Made by a program: the position numbers and the translations under genes
In this document: in pieces, positions 13,612-25,433 of the stretch
How positions within the stretch are numbered: the stretch's first letter is position 1
Layout: each line of letters opens with the position of its first letter
The notes under the pieces: model-generated
Databases searched by the model: none
What the model saw: only the letters and a program-made list of their open reading frames with translations
Told to the model about the DNA's origin: nothing
Source: Eutreptiella sp. 'Long Island Sound 2002'
Taxonomy: Eukaryota > Euglenozoa > Euglenophyceae > Eutreptiales > Eutreptiaceae
Reading direction: 5' to 3'
NCBI GenBank assembly: GCA_964036045.1
Contig: OZ038388.1
Span: forward strand, 5,241,131 to 5,305,130
Length of the DNA: 64,000 nucleotides

Positions 13612-14875
13612 ATAAATGAGTGCTTGCTTGAATTTTCGTTTACCTAGCTCAGGCTCACATGGTACTTCTTGAGACAGTGCCGTGTCACTGCATTTGGTGG
13701 TTTCTTTCTTTTGAATTGGAGTTTTCAGAAATCTATCCATCTGATTCTGCATTCCATGGTGGTGACAAGCTGCTGCAGCTGTTGCTCTTATTCCATCCTG
13801 CTCCCTGCCGCTGGTAATCTGCATTTTCCCTTGTTTCTGGACAGCCTACGGATGCCCATTGAGCGTACATATGTGCACTGTGAGAGTTCTGATGGCTTGA
13901 TAGCTACCTTTTTGTTTGGTAGTGACATTGTCTGGATGATGTTCTGATATGATGATGAGCCCCTGCGCATTGTGGTGTAATGTGCTGTAGGTCAAGATAC
14001 TGAAGTTATTTTTCGCGTTGAAATATGGATACTCCCAATAAAAGCCTTTTAGCCTCTTTTGATGCGAAATGGAATTCCTAAGTTATTAGGGTCCATTTTT
14101 TTTTTCGGAACGTGGACAAGTTCTCACCGGCACCCTCGAGTGAGAATGAGGGAGTGTTGCCCAAATTACCTTTTAAGTTGTTGATGTCGTCCAACGCACC
14201 ACGCAAGCGAACGCTTCTGAGTCTTGCTTATCACATTGGCGCAACTCATGGAATACGCCACCAATTGCTGATTGCTTGCTGGATCCCTGCTTGCTTGCTG
14301 GATCGGGATTTAGCCATTTGATGCATTTCGGACTTTGTGTGCGCCCTGCTTCCATAACCGTTGTACCACGAATGTACATGTGCACACATACACACACCAT
14401 ACACACACCGTGAACCGCAGGTTACATAGGTCATAGGTCCATAGACGTAGCGATGGACGGCAACACTGTGCCGAAACAAATTGTAGAAACCAGTAGCTAG
14501 CAACCAAGGATAGTGAAATAGTGAGCACTCGGCCCTGTAAGCTATTCGCGCTTGCAGGTCATGATCAGATTGCTGGTTGTCCCTTCCCTCTGCCCTTGCC
14601 TCCACCTCCACGTGCCCTGATTAGGTCCAATTGGTCAGAATTGGTTTCATTTGGTTGCACTTGTCCCTCCCTCCCTCCAGCAGGCCATCATTCAAGTGGA
14701 ATTCCTTCAAATGGTTTGATTTGGTCCATCCCTCCCTCCACCATGCTTACTTTTGCCATCCTTGAAATGGAACCGGTTCAAATGGTTGATTTGAATGATT
14801 GATCAGATTGGTGTCACATTGGGCGGTACATTTGGAAGGCAATGTACCGGTACATTTAGGACCCCTATCACATTT
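13612..14875. other. no gene seen
   Basis: Short frames on both strands show no recognisable domain. There is a short CA-rich stretch around 14380-14410. Nothing else stands out. Confidence 0.4.
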
Positions 14876-15064
14876 AAAGGACACTCTCCAGATTTCCATG
14901 AATCTTGACAACAAATTCCTTCCTTCGTCCCCCGCCTGTAGCTCCGATGTCCCTGAATAGGAAAATAACGTAAAAATTACGTTTTAAAATACAGTACAGT
15001 ACGGTAAGTACGCAACGAAAACAGATGAACGTAAGGTGAATCATTGAACTGATTTGAATTGTGC
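14876..15064. repeat. direct repeat, copy 1 of 2 (about 190 bp)
   Basis: Nearly identical to 15137-15321, from AAAGGACACTCTCCAG to the GAATTGTG end. Contains the inverted repeat AACGTAA-AAA-TTACGTT. Confidence 0.9.
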
Positions 15065-15120
15065 CAATCTCGCCGCCAACGCGTTCGAATTCTGAGACTG
15101 TTTTTTTTTTAGAAATTGTG
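15061..15120 (+). repeat. 60-bp dispersed repeat, copy 1
   Basis: AATCTCGCCGCCAACGCG followed by a T-run and AGAAATTGTG. Almost identical to 18086-18146, 3 kb away, and sits between the two 190-bp direct repeats. Confidence 0.85.
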
Positions 15121-15136
15121 AAGGTCGCGACCATTG

Positions 15137-15321
15137 AAAGGACACTCTCCAGATTTCCATGATTCTTGACAACAAATTCCTTCCTTCGTCCCCCGCCTGT
15201 AGCCCCGATGTCCCTGATAGGAAAATAACGTAAAAATTACGTTTTAAAATACATTAGAGTACGGTAAGTACGCAACGAAAACAGATGAATGTAAGGTGAA
15301 TCATTGAACTGATTCGAATTG
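15137..15321. repeat. direct repeat, copy 2 of 2 (about 190 bp)
   Basis: Same orientation as 14876-15064, with start-to-start spacing of 261 bp. Differences are a few substitutions and one or two single-base indels, so the duplication is recent. Confidence 0.9.
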
Positions 15322-16369
15322 TGAAGCCGGTTCGGATCCCAATTGACTGCAGTGTTCTATTTTTGAGCGATTTCCGCGATTTCAGCGATTTCGGATATAA
15401 TTTCAGGAGAATTCCGAAATTATATTATTTATAAACCACAGGATGGAGGATTTAACATTTCTTGTTCGGACCAGGCCTGCTGTGTGTGCGCGCGCCCTTC
15501 TCGTGTTCCTGTTGGCGTGCGCGTGCTCTGTGTTCCTCAATGCGGGCCGATCGTCTGAAAATTCTTCCCAACGGGTGCTAATAGTGTTAGATCTATCATG
15601 TGGAAATTGGAATCACTTATCCAACCGGAGGAAGACTATGTGACAGCCATAGTACGTACGTTGATCGCTTCTGTGGGCAGTGTTGAGGGAGTACCTCCGA
15701 GGAAACCAAGACCGTCCTTATCTCTGCTATGGTAGTAGTCACGGCAAAACCTACCAGTCACATGGGGTGTCTTCCGAAGGGGACGAGAGGTGAGACCAAG
15801 GGAAGCATAGGTAGGCGCACCGGAAGGGAAGAAAGTACGTCGGTCGTTGCTCCGCAATGCAAAGCAATTTCTCATTCTTTGACTTATCATTTGTTTGCTT
15901 TGCATATGTCATGACAACTTGATCTCCCATGGAATCAAAGAGGGTCAACCTTTGGTGACTGTGTGTGTTGAACGTGTGGTGTGCACGTGCAATGGGTGAA
16001 CATGCTAAAGGGGGAGAATTGCACTTATGCCCTGGTTGTTAACCTCTCATTTGCTGTCTTACTCCGGTGACCTTCGGTGAATTCATGGCATTGGTTGAAC
16101 ACTTCGGTGAATTCATATCATTGGTCGAACACGGTTGGTGATCCACTATCCCTCCTTTGTCCACATGAAGTATGTCATGGCATGAGGATAGCTCATTTGA
16201 TTTGGCAATTGGGTGTAGGGATAATCCTCAATCTATGTCAGTGATTCTCACTTCAAGGGCATGCATGCCTTCATGGGTCATGGCTAGGCGAAAGTCTCTC
16301 TCCATATGCATGCTCCCATGGGTCATGGCTAGGCTATGCGCTCGGGATTGGGTTTTGGTGAGGTCAGGT
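15322..16369. other. no gene seen
   Basis: Contains GATTTC(C/A)GCGATTTCAGCGATTTCGG near 15365 and a short repeat TTCGGTGAATTCAT(G/A)TCATTGGT around 16070-16130. No convincing coding exon. Confidence 0.4.
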
Positions 16370-16570
16370 TCTCCCTCCTGGGCCATGGATTGGTTAGGTT
16401 ATCTCTCTTCGGCCATGGATTGGTTAGGTTCTCTCCCCTGGGCATGGATGGGTGAGGGTCTCTCTCTCAGGGCATGGACTGGGGCGGGACCATCTCTCTC
16501 AAGGCCTGGATTGGGGCGGGACCATCTTTCTTGGAGGCGGGACAATCTCTCCTTGGGATAGGACAATCTC
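16370..16570 (+). repeat. degenerate tandem repeat, period about 30 bp
   Basis: Units of the type GGCATGGATTGG...CTCTCTC repeat roughly six times with drift. The 129-residue frame across them (16172-16561) has a repetitive W/G/S composition and is probably not a gene. Confidence 0.6.
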
Positions 16571-18085
16571 ACCATGTGTCAGATGTGCTCTCTTTCGACC
16601 CGGGATATCTCTCCATGCGCTCTCTCTGCGGGCCGGGTCTAGGTCTCTTCATGTGACCCGGGGCATCTTCTTATCCAAGCACTCTTACCCAATCTCTCTC
16701 CAAGTAGCATGCATTGAATTGGTTCTGTGTCACACGAACATGCAATTAGGCAATATTGGTTTCACATGTCCATGTGTGGATGGTTTCTAATGCACATGAC
16801 GATTGTGGTTGCCTATGCCATCGGGTCCCAAGCAATTAGGCACCAAGTGGTGGGACCGAGTGGCATGTCCAAGCATGTGAGGGCATGAGACGTGTGTCGT
16901 GTGTTGGCTTTACATTTTGTTTGTGCCTTTGGTTCGCGATACTCTAACCGCAGGAGCCAAGCAATTGGTATGCAGCATACACTAAACAGGTGAGGTTTGG
17001 TGGGCTGGCCTTTCTTGATGTCTTGTTCGCGAGCAGCAAGTAAACCCGCCAAGTCCATTCACTTGCTGGCCATTGTGTATGTTATTGCTAAGTGATAGGC
17101 ACCCGGCGTCCGGTGTGAAGTACCGAGGCATTGCCAGCATGATGATATATGGACTGTGTCACACACGCCAAGTGTCAGGTATTGCCATGAGGTCACTCTC
17201 CTGAGTCGTATTTGGTGATCCTCATTGCAAGCTCTTTACTTGTGATCATTGGTGACTCATGAGTGTGGACAAGTCATGTTTGTGGCCATGCCGTACTTTG
17301 TGTTCATGGAGGCCATGATATGTCACACTTGATCCACGGTGGGACGTTCCTCATATTTGGAGCTCATGTTTCTCAATTCCATTTTTTGCCGTCTTGTAGG
17401 CAAGGGTGAGGATGGGCCATGTGGACCACGCTTATGTTGAATCCGATGATGCCATGGTGTCGTGTATCATTTCTTTGTGTTCCGCCATGTGCCATATGGA
17501 CCTCATTGATGTCATTTTGTCGCGCATGACCCCCGTGAATCAATGTCATTTTCCTTAATGTGTTGAACCGAGGTTGTGTCCGCATGGCGTCATATGTCCG
17601 TAGTTCGAATGTGCATGGTATATAAAATCGATTCTTGGAGCGGGGATGCCACATCGTCTTCGATAATCGCATACTCTATTCCAGGGCTTCACTTATACTT
17701 CTGTTTCTTCCTCTCCCTTTGCCCGACATTGTCTCATTTGTTCCCTTCTCCATGATCATGTCCATGTATTGATGAGGTCACACTCAACTCCATTTGGTGA
17801 TCGATTATTTGGACTGCACTGGTCAAGTTCACTCGATTGTACTCATCAAGTGTTCCGATTTTATTGCAAGGGTTGCCAAGGGTGTACCTACGGGATTTGT
17901 TTGGCTTTTGTGACCAGGGGTTACCAAGGGTACTTGCAGGAATTTTGGACTTTGGATTTGGTGAAACATGGAAGCAATGGTGAGGTCAAGGACGATGGCA
18001 GTCACGGGAAAGAGGGTGGAGAAATCGGGTATAGGCGGTAGAGCTCGCACTATGGCAGGGGCTGGTCCTACAGACCTTCTTTAAT
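16571..18085. other. no gene seen
   Basis: GT/CA-biased sequence with many ATG and CATG words. Short frames on both strands lack recognisable domains. No RNA gene was seen. Confidence 0.4.
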
Positions 18086-18146
18086 TGTGCGAATCTCGCC
18101 GCCAACGCGTTCGAATTCTGAGACTGTTTTTTTTTTAGAAATTGTG
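18086..18146 (+). repeat. 60-bp dispersed repeat, copy 2
   Basis: Matches 15061-15120 across its whole length, including the T-run and AGAAATTGTG end. Confidence 0.85.
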
Positions 18147-18357
18147 TTCTCTTCACGTCGTATGTGGTGTTGCATAAACACAACAGAACGTGTTTCTGCA
18201 CAATGTGCACGCCGTGAGGTAATCCCTGGAAAGACGATAAGGTTGAGGAAACGTCACGGTACTACGTCAGTTACAGCCCACGAGTTGTTGTTTCCGGGGT
18301 GTTGTGTTGTAGCACAGCTGCACCTCATGCTTCAGTAGATAATCGACGCAGCGCCCT

Positions 18358-18681
18358 ATGTTTTTCTGGTCACATCACGTTCAGCACGAGGTACCACAAC
18401 GACGTGCACGTGCAGGTGCACGTAGCATGTATTTGTTCAACAGAGTTCTCACAATGCCCCACGGTACACAAACTCCCAAGGAAGCAACCCTGGGGCAGCA
18501 ACCCTTGGTCCAAACGGCAATGCCCGAAATGGCGGTGCTTTCTGGCTCTGATCATGAGTATTCTGCTGGCAGCAATTTCGTGTCAGGCCGCGGTCGTGGA
18601 TCTGGATCAAGTTCATCAGGACCGAGGGGAGGTCTTCCTCTGGGTGGACGTGGACGTGGACGTGGACGTGGATCTCGGTAA
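18358..18681 (+). CDS. possible terminal exon of an RGG-tail protein
   Basis: The C-terminal half of this 107-residue frame reads like a natural low-complexity tail: an acidic/serine patch (SGSDHEYSAGSN), then GRGRGSGSSSS, then GGRGRGRGRGSR and a stop. RG/RGG tails are typical of RNA-binding proteins and are methylation targets. The N-terminal half is unconvincing, so the real exon may begin inside the frame (around 18530). The GGACGTGGACGT simple repeat could also produce this by chance. No RNA-binding domain is visible nearby. Confidence 0.25.
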   Translation: MFFWSHHVQHEVPQRRARAGARSMYLFNRVLTMPHGTQTPKEATLGQQPLVQTAMPEMAVLSGSDHEYSAGSNFVSGRGRGSGSSSSGPRGGLPLGGRGRGRGRGSR

Positions 18682-18689
18682 GGTCGGAA

Positions 18690-19656
18690 TGCAGAAAGGC
18701 CAACAAGGATGATCACTCGTCTGAGATATGGGCTCGCAACAGCCAATTTGTCCTGATTTGCCTTCAATTTTTTTCCAGCAGCGAAACTTGAGGCTCTGGC
18801 GAAGTCATTGGATCCGATGCAATATTCAGATCCTGTCATCGTTATATAACGGCTTTTTCACTCTGCCAGACCACCGCCGTACCACAACATTGTACTAAAG
18901 GTACGATGCTTCACCTGCTTGACCAGCGTGATGGGCCTCTGCAAGGCGAAAGGGGCGCCGCCGCCCAAAGATTTATATATCACGAATCACTGTGGACCAG
19001 CGTCAACGTGGTATAGGGATGGATGAATTCGTGTTCCAGATGCAATTGACAGCTGTGCGACTGTGACCTCAGATCGGCCCCTGAATGTGAAGGCATACTG
19101 CATCTTGAACTGAAAGGCAGGTTGATTTTGGGAGTCCCCCCATTGGGGCTTGTTGGTTCCATGAGGGTTTTCTCAAGCCTTTTTTGCTCTGTGCCTCCCA
19201 GCTATCCGTTATCAGGTTATGTAAGCTTTGAGATACTCAATGCAATGTGCAAACAAAAGGATATCGTGCATATGTGGTATGGTACGACAGAAACAGATAA
19301 ATAAGCCCAAAAGTCCGCTTTGACCAGGTTTTAGAACTCAGGATTCAGGACTTTTGTCAAAGGGTCGCCAAAGTCGAACCAGGTTGTTGAGTCCCGGATT
19401 GAAGATCTCTTTCTTGGCTTGGTTGTGGTTGAAGCCTTTTTTTTTAGATGCGAAATCTTATTTTTTAGCTCTTTTTTTTTCTCCAAAAAAAATTCCGCGC
19501 TAAAAAAAGATTCCGTGCTGGAAATTTTTTTTTTTTACACGATCAACATGTATTGGGGGGTTTTATGGGGAGTGCTGCTCCATTGAGCCAACCCCGTACC
19601 CCTACCCTTCTCCCAAGGTGTGCTTTAGAGATATCAAGAATCCCCCCCCCCCCCCC
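18690..19656. other. no gene seen; AT-rich patch
   Basis: 19430-19540 is a patch of A- and T-runs broken by TTCCGCGCT and similar words. It resembles the subterminal arrays of other elements in the window, but no second end was found. A C-run at 19641-19656 directly abuts the SL relic. Confidence 0.35.
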
Positions 19657-19684
19657 ACTTTCTGAGTGTCTATTTTTTTTTCAG
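19657..19684 (+). other. spliced-leader relic (SL-like sequence)
   Basis: ACTTTCTGAGTGTCTA, then nine Ts and CAG. This matches the remembered Euglena SL (ACTTTCTGAGTGTCTA, eight Ts, CG) over its last 26 or so bases, apart from one extra T and CG changed to CAG. It is the best match of the three relics. It immediately precedes a degenerate retroelement coding region on the same strand, as expected if an SL-capped transcript had been reverse transcribed and inserted. Confidence 0.75.
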
Positions 19685-20433
19685 TGTCTAATCTTATCAG
19701 ATGCATGGGTCAAGTCCCTATACCCCACAGTGTGCCTACTTTGCGCAACTATGTTCACGCCATACAACAATTCAGGGCATATACAACGGTAACTATGCTC
19801 AATCAACGGGCACAACCCCGAGGCGGGCCTGAATTGTTCGATGAGGAATCGTCTGATGATCTCCTGCTCTGGAAAACACAGGAAAAGGTAGTGGGTAGAG
19901 AGGAGTACACCCACAAATGCGTGTGCCCAGACACCACACTGCCCACATTGGACGATGGCTGTATACCGCTCGGTTTCGTGCCATGCGTAATTGATGGCAT
20001 CCCCTGCTATCACAACCAAAAACAACGAGCGGGGATGCATGGCACAGTGACGGTAGCAAGTTGACAGATACTCGGACAGGAGCCGCAAGAGCAGGGGCAA
20101 CAACAACATGTGGATCCCTGCACATCATCAGCCAGGTTACAGGCCCACAGGACTCCTACAAGGCAGAGCTGCAAGGGTCGGTGATAGTCACCAAAAATGC
20201 GCAACCAGGGGACTCCCTCACCCTGGACAACATGGCAGTGGTGGACTACGGACCCCTACAACCTGAAACAGAATGCACCGACATGGACCTGCGAAGCCAA
20301 CTACGCGCAATTCTTACTGCAGTACCCATTCCCCTCAAGTGGATTGCCGGGCATTAGCGCATACGATCCTCGCACACTGCACAACAAAAAGCAGAAATCC
20401 GACGAAATCACGAAGTGGACGGCTAAGATTTAG
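19685..20433 (+). pseudogene. decayed LINE fragment with RNase H domain
   Basis: The first frame (ATG near 19701, reading MGQVPIPHSVPTLRNYVH, stop at 20064) has no recognised domain. The second frame (20061-20357) has RNase H signatures in order: TDTRTG (first catalytic Asp), SYKAELQGS (catalytic Glu), LTLDNMAVV (catalytic Asp), then DLRSQLRAIL and LKWIAGH. After a stop/frameshift at about 20355, another frame continues with HNKKQKSDEITKW, which would hold the last Asp. This order is that of the RNase H domain of non-LTR retrotransposons. No reverse transcriptase is present. The unit begins directly after an SL relic. It is broken by at least two frame changes and is not expected to be functional. 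Confidence 0.65.
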
Positions 20434-20885
20434 GCCCTAGCAAGCACCCTGTAGAAAGCACTTGCACGCTATGGACTCATTTTGTAGATACACTGAGGCT
20501 GTGCATAGGCGCCTTTGTACCTCACTTCACAAGCGTCTTTTACACACAGTGCTTTGTCGCTTTGCTTGCTTTGCTCCTTACCTAACTTATCTCTTCATTC
20601 TCTCTCCTTAGGAACCACCCCTATGGAGGGCCGTTGTGCACCACTCAAATAGTTATCACTCCCAGTCAAACAAGCTTCTCTCTCCACTCCGAGGCAGCCG
20701 CTAAGGTTTTAAATCACAGAAATGGTATATTCTCACCCTTTCTGGGCATTAGAGAAAATTAGGCTGGCGTTGTTCACATGCGCAGGACTCGCATTTTCCT
20801 CATCATGTCATGCATGTCATCATGTCATGCATCAGCATCATGCACTGCAAGTCATAACAATTAAACCTTTTAACATCACTTTGTA
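20434..20885. other. no gene seen
   Basis: Contains a short CATGTCATGCAT repeat near 20810-20835. Nothing else is recognised. Confidence 0.4.
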
Positions 20886-21590
20886 GTGAAACTGAATGTC
20901 CTCGTGTCCGATTTCACTCACACTTCAATGAAACGTTGGCTTGTGCCTAGTCGCCAAAGGATGGTCAAAGGTGTAGGCGTCAGCAAGGCTCCTATCTTGC
21001 CTACTTGGCTCCTCTCTCCTCAGTCTTTTTCAGGTAACGCTTGCATGCACTCCACTTTTGATCTTCTTTCAGCGCGTAGTTGTACTTGCCTCGACGTTGT
21101 AATTGTCGTCTTCTTTCTGGGGGTTTTCACCGTTCCGTTCTCTCTTGCACTTCGGCCACGTCGTTCATTACATTGTAGTCTTTCGGCTTGTTGTTGTGAT
21201 GAGGCTGCTCTTGTGTTGCAGAACACGACCAACAATGCGTCGTGTCTCACGTGGTCGTTCTTGCTCACACTATCCTTGTTGTGTTGGGCCCGCGTCTTAT
21301 TCTCATGCTCGTGTGGCGTCCGGACTCAAATGATTGCGGCCTATACAGGGGCACGAATTAAGGCTTACTCCTTACTCCTTTGGTCCTGCCAAATCCGCTG
21401 TTGTTCCATTTGTCTCCTTGTTGTACGTGAATACAGACCTCAGGCTGCTGGGGTACTGCTAACTAGTCATTCCATCAGAATCGAAATTAACCAATCTCAT
21501 TCTCAGACGCCGGACAATTGTAACTTTCTAAATCAGTTTTACTTGACCTCTAACCCACCAAGGGCTCAGAGTTATGAAACATATTTGTAG
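20886..21590 (+). CDS. 234-codon open frame, unknown
   Basis: This is one of the longer frames outside repeats, but it opens with GTG and its first ATG is near 20928. The product is cysteine-, serine- and leucine-rich with a possible hydrophobic stretch (DVVIVVFFLGVFTVPF). No domain or motif is recognised. The pyrimidine-rich + strand disfavours stop codons and could keep the frame open by chance. I regard it as more likely spurious than real. Confidence 0.15.
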   Translation: MKLNVLVSDFTHTSMKRWLVPSRQRMVKGVGVSKAPILPTWLLSPQSFSGNACMHSTFDLLSARSCTCLDVVIVVFFLGVFTVPFSLALRPRRSLHCSLSACCCDEAALVLQNTTNNASCLTWSFLLTLSLLCWARVLFSCSCGVRTQMIAAYTGARIKAYSLLLWSCQIRCCSICLLVVREYRPQAAGVLLTSHSIRIEINQSHSQTPDNCNFLNQFYLTSNPPRAQSYETYL

Positions 21591-23449
21591 CATCATGAAT
21601 CAAAATATACCAAACATGTGTTCATGTACTCACTCGACCAAGGTGGTAAATAGCCATTCTCGTCCAGAGAAATTCAAAGTAGGGTGGAGTTGAATAAAGC
21701 ATGCTTAAGTGTTTACAAAACACCTAAGTTCAGATTCCAACTCACTCAGGACACGGAGAAATGTCAAAACCTCCAAACTCGCTTGGAGTGTTTTTTCACC
21801 ATGTGGTTGATGCGGTACCTTGAGGCATTTTTCTCATAACCATCCTCCTTTTTCAGAAATCAAAGTAACCCATGGATAGGAAGCACATATTTCAGTGTTG
21901 CTGAGAAAAATATTATGAACCCTCAACCATTTTCTATATGGGAGAAATGGAATAAATGCATAAGTCATTTTTGGAGTGTTCTCCAAGTGTGGTTCATGTA
22001 GCAACTTGAAAAATATGGGAAAAATTGAAAACAAGATGCTTCTAACAATGTGAAGGATGGGTTCAAAGCGTATTGGTCTCTAGTTTTCAAATATGCTTGG
22101 CTTTAGATTTTTTGAAACACTGTTGTCGAGATATTTTAAAACACTGAGTGCCATTTTGGATGTTTTTGGCACTTTTGGACACCAAAAGTTAGCTCAAAGC
22201 TTCAATGAAATCAATTGATTCAAGGGGAAGGGAGGGTGGAGAAGGGGCAATGAAACAGCAAGTGACGCTCCCGCCACCAATGCAGCGCGTAGGAGCGCTC
22301 GAAACTGCGCACAGAGGGCACAAAGCAATGAAATTAAAGCTCTATGATACAAATACAAAGAGGCAACTTTTCATAGCTTCATATACTTCAAAATCTGCTT
22401 CATAGGACCACGTTTGCTCCTTCCACAGGCTCCAAATCGACGTAGTTCGTAGTCCCTTAGTTCGTAGTCGTCGAGTCTCATCACCTAGGATGGCGCTCTT
22501 CACGAATTTTCGACTTTTGTTCAACGCTTTTGAAGCATCATAACTTGTTGCAATGTATAGTTCATGTAATACCAAAGTATCTTGAAAATTTGAACTTGTA
22601 GAGCTGCCACAGACCTTCGGCACCCTCGACGCGCTCTGTCGTGATGAACCACAAGTCGTTGTCGTCCATTGACAGCGCGTAGGACAGAGAACTTCACGGA
22701 TTTCCAAAGTTTTCCAACACTTTCTAAGGAATCTGAGGTATACCTTATTGTACTCAATGTATCTCCAACATATGCTCAAAACCCGAACTTGTGAAGCCCA
22801 AGTGTCGTCGTTGTAACCGTCTTCAATTGTCGACGAGTGTCGTTGACCTTTCTCGAAAGCTGTTTGATCTCGACGTGGTCGAACTTTGTCAAATTCTTGA
22901 GAACTTTTGAGGTATAGGAAGTATACCTTTGAATTGTCAAAGTTGCTTCAAGTAGTTGGTATATTTAAGCAAAGAACTCCACTGGTAACAACGTACACTC
23001 ATTAGGCTTGCTATTGTCGTCTCTCTCGTCGTCGTTGTCCTCGTTGAAAGCGGATTAGTGGACTGTGATAAGCTTGGACTTGGGATCCTAGCTTAGTTGT
23101 TTTTTGGCTTGCTCAAACTTTGGATTGTAAACCCCTTGTTTCTTGTTAAAATCAAGAACTCCTTCCCTTGTAGAGCAAGCATAGGCACTGAACGATGACG
23201 TTGTCGACAAAGAACACGATCTTGAAGTTGGAGCAATTGGCAGGTCCAGTAATACGGGTTCACACGCCTAAATAACAAGAATTAATGAACAAGTTAATGA
23301 AACATTAAAATCTCATTAAATAAGGAAATAAACTCAATTCTTTCTCAAACTTTCCAAATGTCTATTGATCACAGGCCCTGTCACGATGTCGTAAATTGTC
23401 ACAGGCCACATAAGACGGCGACAATCGCGACAGGCCTTCTCAAGCTTCC
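21591..23449. other. no gene seen
   Basis: Contains small local repeats such as GTAGTTCGTAGTC near 22441-22470 and several CGTCGTTG-type words near 22800-23040. Frames are short and without domains. Confidence 0.4.
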
Positions 23450-24240
23450 AAGGGGGAGCCTTAAGCGCAGTGCGCGTGCAGTGCGCGCGCAGTGCGCGCG
23501 CAGTGCAACTATTTGGGCGTCCGGCCGTACTAGAGACCCATACTTTGAGATACTAGGGGCCCCTAGGGGCATCATGGTGACCCCTAGCGGAGGCTTTGAC
23601 TTCTGATTTTGCCCCCTTTGTTTGGGTGTGCCAAAGTTGATTGAGCAGATCTTGCGATTCGGCAAGGGTAACCACTTACCAAGGGATGAGGAAAGTGTAA
23701 TTATCCAAGATGGGCTTGATGGCCAACCATTCTCTGAAGGCGGCAGTGAAGCGCCAACACTGCAGCCTGCGATTGACCGTTTGAAGAGAGAGAGAGGCCA
23801 AGAAACAAGCAAAACATGTGCAGCAGGTCCTAGAAAAGCGGCAACGCACACTGGATGCTTTTTGTGTTGCTGCGCCCCCTCGGGCCGATGTGGCTTCGTC
23901 CAGCTCCAATCTCCCTCAACCCTCTCAGTCCTCGCGACCCCCTGTGGCTACACAATCTCAACCCCAATCCGATTCTAACCGCAAGGGAAAGGAGAGAGCC
24001 CCTTCCTCACAACCGAAACCACGCATGTGGCACTGGGGCATCGTAAGGAACATGTGTGTGTTATTTTAAGGGAAGGTAGTTTGCGTCTTTCTTGAGCTGG
24101 GGCAGTTTGGGTCACCTAATTCTAAAGGCGTTTCCAAGGGGTGTGCTTGGGGGCTCTTCGGGGGGAACATAGTCAAAAAGTAGCGCGCAGTGCGCGTGCA
24201 GTGCGCGCGCAGTGCGCGCGCAGTGCAAAGATTCCCCCCA
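23450..24240 (+). mobile_element. 0.8-kb DNA element with GCGCAGTGC subterminal arrays, copy 1
   Basis: The left end is AAGGGGGAGCCTTAAGCGCAG and the right end is CAAAGATTCCCCCC, whose complement (GGGGGGAATCTTTG) makes the termini inverted and G-rich. Just inside each end lies an identical stretch of about 44 bp of GCGCAGTGC-type repeats, in direct orientation (near 23465-23508 and 24184-24228). An inverted copy lies at 56422-57214. Internal frames include ...VPKLIEQILRFGKG (from 23622) and, after a frame change, EKRQRTLDAFCV followed by a Ser/Pro/Gln-rich stretch (23818-24046). QRTLDAF resembles a PCNA-interacting peptide, but that is speculative. No transposase core is visible. Confidence 0.65.
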
Positions 24241-25433
24241 AATAGCTTCTGAATAGCTTCTAATACATTAGTATGCTCTAAAAAGTAATAAAACATGATT
24301 TTATCACATTGTAAGCATATGGGATGTGATAATTCATGTATAGCTACTAGTGTATCCTAGATCTCTACTCTCTGCATTGAAGATAGAAGCCAAAGACTCT
24401 AGGTAGAGCTACATCTAAGGCTTGCTCTTAAGATATGAGCAATTGTCTTACAATATTACTAGTTGAGAAGCTCTGTAAGATCTTCAAATAGGTCCAATTT
24501 GCCGCCACTCATTACAATGTGCTACGGGAAGTTCTAATCACGCGGACTGCTCTGGTTTGTGGTCGACTTCGATACACGGAACGCGGGACCTTGGCATTGA
24601 TCTTAACGTTACTGCGAGCTGTAATTCCGCACATTGAGTGCCGGATTTCATGATTGGCTGCTTCGGTGCAGGTGTTCTGTTGTGACTGGATCGCCCTTTT
24701 GCCACTTTGCAAAAATGCCTACGGAGTCATTACATGGGGAATTGGGTTTACATACCCAATGAGATCCAATAGTGCAGCCCCAATCAATATGGAAGTCCGT
24801 TTTTTCGTATGTTTAGATCATGGAACCCAAAAAGGTAGGCTTGAAGGGGACGAATTAGGTCCGGTGGGCGAAAAACGGGGGTCAGGCAAAACCCCGTGCG
24901 CGGTGTCGCAGTGACAAGTTCTTTTTGATCTTCGATCCCAAGGAGGCACGGCTGTGTGTTTGTGATTCATATGACCGTCCCTGAAGGTTCGCCTCTGAGA
25001 AACAGGATAAAGTTGTCGTCTGGAAACCAACGATGGCCCGCTGAGTGACGTGTTTTCCGTCGCGGACTTCATGTACAGCCTACCCCTTCGTTGGGTATTT
25101 ACTCCCGTCGTACATTGATGACACTGCTATGTGTCGGGTGCTTGAACACCAAGCAGTGCCACCTCAGTTTTGAGGTGATGGTGTTTTTGTTGATCCTATT
25201 GTGTAATACTGAAGGTATGTGGCGCTGCACCGTCGGCCGCGTGCCGCGTGTGGCGATGACCCAGTGTGGCGATGACCCAGCTCATAGCCGAAGTGTGCAC
25301 CTGCTAATTTATTGGTTAGGGAGAAATGGTGCTATTTTCTGATGCTAACCAGTGTTGTGACAATTTTTTATCTGCTGCAAACTGCTCGCATTTGTATGCA
25401 ATTTGTTTGTGATATCTCTGTCTGTGCTGATTA
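24241..25433. other. no gene seen
   Basis: A frame at 24654-24914 (86 codons, + strand) has mixed composition but no domain. A short tandem GTGTGGCGATGACCCA repeat lies near 25248-25280. Nothing else is recognised. Confidence 0.35.
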
